NCBI RefSeq assembly: GCF_014207655.1
Contig: NZ_JACHHJ010000001.1
Location: 930,001 to 994,000, forward strand
DNA length: 64,000 nucleotides
Reading direction: 5' to 3'
Origin: Geomicrobium halophilum
GTDB lineage: Bacteria > Bacillota > Bacilli > Bacillales > Marinococcaceae
The translations under genes and the position numbers were made by a program. Below are positions 62,591 through 64,000 of the stretch, one piece after another (the stretch's first letter is position 1; each line of letters starts with the position of its first letter). The notes below the pieces were generated by a model. That model did not search any database, was not told where the DNA came from, and worked only from the letters and a program-made list of their open reading frames with translations.

Positions 62591-63373
62591 GTGCGTGGCT
62601 GGTTGATATTGGTTATGGCTATAATCTTTTTAATAGGTCTCGCTGCAGATCAAGAAGAGCGTGAAGAAGAAGTTTGGGCACACATCGATGCCGAAGCCGG
62701 TGAAATTCTGCAGCTCGTACAATCTGGAAAATATGAGGACGGGCGTGCACGCCTGAGGGCGCTCACGGATGAACTTACGAGCGCAAATTATCAGGTGATG
62801 GATTTAGATGTTCATGATATGGGAACGATTATCATGAGTTACGAGCGTCTGTTAGGAGCATTGACAGAAGCATCAATGGAACATGATGAACGGGTCAGGG
62901 AAGCGATGCGTTTTCACTATGTGGTGGATGCAGTGATGCATACAGAGCGCCCAAAATGGAAAGAAACAGAAAATGACGTCAAAGAACAATTACAAGAGTT
63001 AAGAGAATCAGCTTCCGAGGGCGGGGCTTCCTTTCAACATGCTTGGAATGAATGGAAGCGAACTTTTGAAATGATTTACCCGGCAGCAACATTGAAGCTA
63101 TCATTGCCCGAGCGTGAAGAACTTCGCTCCCTTGTTAACTTTATGAGCGAACACAGCCATCGTTTAAAGGACGAAAATGAAGCTCGGCCGTTTTTTGATG
63201 CTTTGGAATTCGAAATCGATCGTTTATATGATGGAGAAATGAATGAAAATGACCCTTCACTCATGATCGTCATTGCGATCATAAGCGGATCGATTTTATT
63301 GTCACTCTCTTACGCTGGTTGGAAAAAATACCAGGGTGAGAAAAAGCGTGCCCGGGCAAGGCGTGAGCGTTGA
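62591..63373 (+). CDS. ypjB: sporulation protein YpjB
   Basis: A 260-residue protein with an N-terminal signal peptide (residues 1-19), a helical, charged extracytoplasmic domain, and a C-terminal transmembrane helix (PSLMIVIAIISGSILLSLSY) followed by a very basic tail (KKYQGEKKRARARRER). Position after ypjA and architecture match the YpjB family, linked to sporulation in B. subtilis. The start is GTG with GGGAGGAGG upstream. Confidence 0.85.
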   Translation: MRGWLILVMAIIFLIGLAADQEEREEEVWAHIDAEAGEILQLVQSGKYEDGRARLRALTDELTSANYQVMDLDVHDMGTIIMSYERLLGALTEASMEHDERVREAMRFHYVVDAVMHTERPKWKETENDVKEQLQELRESASEGGASFQHAWNEWKRTFEMIYPAATLKLSLPEREELRSLVNFMSEHSHRLKDENEARPFFDALEFEIDRLYDGEMNENDPSLMIVIAIISGSILLSLSYAGWKKYQGEKKRARARRER

Positions 63374-63433
63374 CGTAGACGCCATGATTCAATAAAATAG
63401 ATATAGAGTAGAGAGAGGTGTGGAGGTGAAATT

Positions 63434-64000
63434 ATGAGTTTAACGGCATTTTTGATCTATTTTGCGTTGTTGATGATTATCCCGATTTGGGCACAAATGC
63501 GTGTGAAATCCACGTACAAAAAATATTCTCAAGTAAGTAATAGCTCGGGAATGACTGGCGCTCAAGTGGCAAGCAAGATCATGCAGGATAACGGTATCCA
63601 TGATGTGAATGTGGAGCCGGTAAAAGGGCAATTGAGTGATCATTATGATCCTCGTTCGAAAACGGTACGTTTGTCCGAAGATAACTACTACGGGAGTTCC
63701 GTTGCTGGAACTTCGGTGGCGGCCCACGAAGTTGGGCACGTCCTTCAAGATGCGGAAGATTATAGCTTTATGCGTTTTCGCAGTGCTCTTGTTCCAGTAG
63801 CGAACTTTGGATCGAATGCAGCTATTTTCTTGATTATTGGCGGCGCACTTATGCAATTAAGTGGCCTGATGCTTTTAGGGATTATTGCGATGGCAGCAGC
63901 TGTATTATTTCAGCTCGTAACCTTGCCTGTGGAATTTAACGCAAGTAACCGGGCCATGACGCAAATGATTTCAAGCGGAATTATTCGTAATGATGAGGAA
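63434..64000 (+). CDS. zinc metallopeptidase, YugP family (partial, cut by window end)
   Basis: The first 189 residues of a membrane zinc peptidase; the gene runs off the end of the window. A helix at residues 3-21 is followed by a soluble segment with the metal-binding motif AAHEVGHVLQD near residue 97, then two further helices. DHYDPRSKTVRLSEDNY lies ahead of it, as in the YugP/DUF zinc_peptidase_2 family. GGAGGTG precedes the ATG at 63434. Substrate is unknown. The location after ypjB differs from B. subtilis yugP, so the name is withheld. Confidence 0.9.
   Translation, partial: MSLTAFLIYFALLMIIPIWAQMRVKSTYKKYSQVSNSSGMTGAQVASKIMQDNGIHDVNVEPVKGQLSDHYDPRSKTVRLSEDNYYGSSVAGTSVAAHEVGHVLQDAEDYSFMRFRSALVPVANFGSNAAIFLIIGGALMQLSGLMLLGIIAMAAAVLFQLVTLPVEFNASNRAMTQMISSGIIRNDEE

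Overview
The window reads as core chromosome of an endospore-forming, low-GC Gram-positive bacterium of the family Bacillaceae. Gene order follows the Bacillus subtilis dacB-spmAB-rluB-res / sleB-ypeB-cmk-ypfD-der-gpsA-spoIVA-mtrAB-hep-ndk-aro-trp-his-tyr-aro-qcr arrangement, nearly all genes are on the + strand, and sporulation genes recur (dacB, spmA, spmB, sleB, ypeB, spoVIF, spoIVA, ypjB). Many extracytoplasmic parts (ResB, the BtuF-like lipoprotein, the SleB linker, the QcrC tail) are unusually acidic, and menaquinone genes of futalosine type are present. Both fit a salt- or alkali-adapted bacillus, but no species can be named from the sequence alone. There is no rRNA, tRNA, CRISPR array, prophage or insertion sequence.

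Layout. 1-8.9 kb: spore cortex and maturation genes (dacB, spmA, spmB), rluB, then cytochrome c biogenesis (resB, resC) and the ResD/ResE two-component system; resA is missing from its usual place. 8.95-12.5 kb: a BtuF/BtuC/BtuD-like ABC importer whose ATPase has a long C-terminal extension. 12.7-16.8 kb: serA and ferredoxin on the minus strand, small ypb-type genes and a sirtuin. 17.4-21.8 kb: a MecA-family adaptor, a glutamate-dehydrogenase homologue lacking its catalytic lysines, bacillithiol disulfide reductase, asparaginase and a small zinc-ribbon protein. 22.1-25.4 kb: a SAM riboswitch, metI and a two-domain homocysteine methyltransferase/methylenetetrahydrofolate reductase. 25.6-36.3 kb: sleB-ypeB, cmk-plsC-ypfD, yphA, der, plsY, gpsA, spoVIF and two small yph genes. 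36.5-44.6 kb: spoIVA, folE-mtrB, then hepS-menG-[mqnP-ubiX-mqnA]-hepT and ndk. 44.9-57.4 kb: the aromatic amino acid supraoperon aroC-aroB-aroH-trpEDCFBA-hisC-tyrA-aroA with a TRAP-controlled leader before trpE. 57.5-64 kb: ypiA, ypiF, qcrABC, ypjA, ypjB and a zinc metallopeptidase cut by the window end.

How the parts connect. ResBC mature the c-type cytochromes used by QcrABC, while hepS/hepT, menG and the futalosine-type genes make the menaquinone that QcrABC oxidises. Chorismate from the aro genes feeds tryptophan, phenylalanine/tyrosine, and menaquinone through MqnA. MtrB (TRAP), encoded at 38.9 kb, is expected to bind the eleven (G/U)AG triplets at 47.56-47.63 kb.

The observations most worth following up are the GudB-like protein with all three active-site lysines replaced, the possible mutually exclusive RNA pairings where resA should be, a pair of dispersed elements with related terminal inverted repeats, and a tandem-promoter/terminator/cre-like leader before ypiA. 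No large undescribed multi-gene system is evident.
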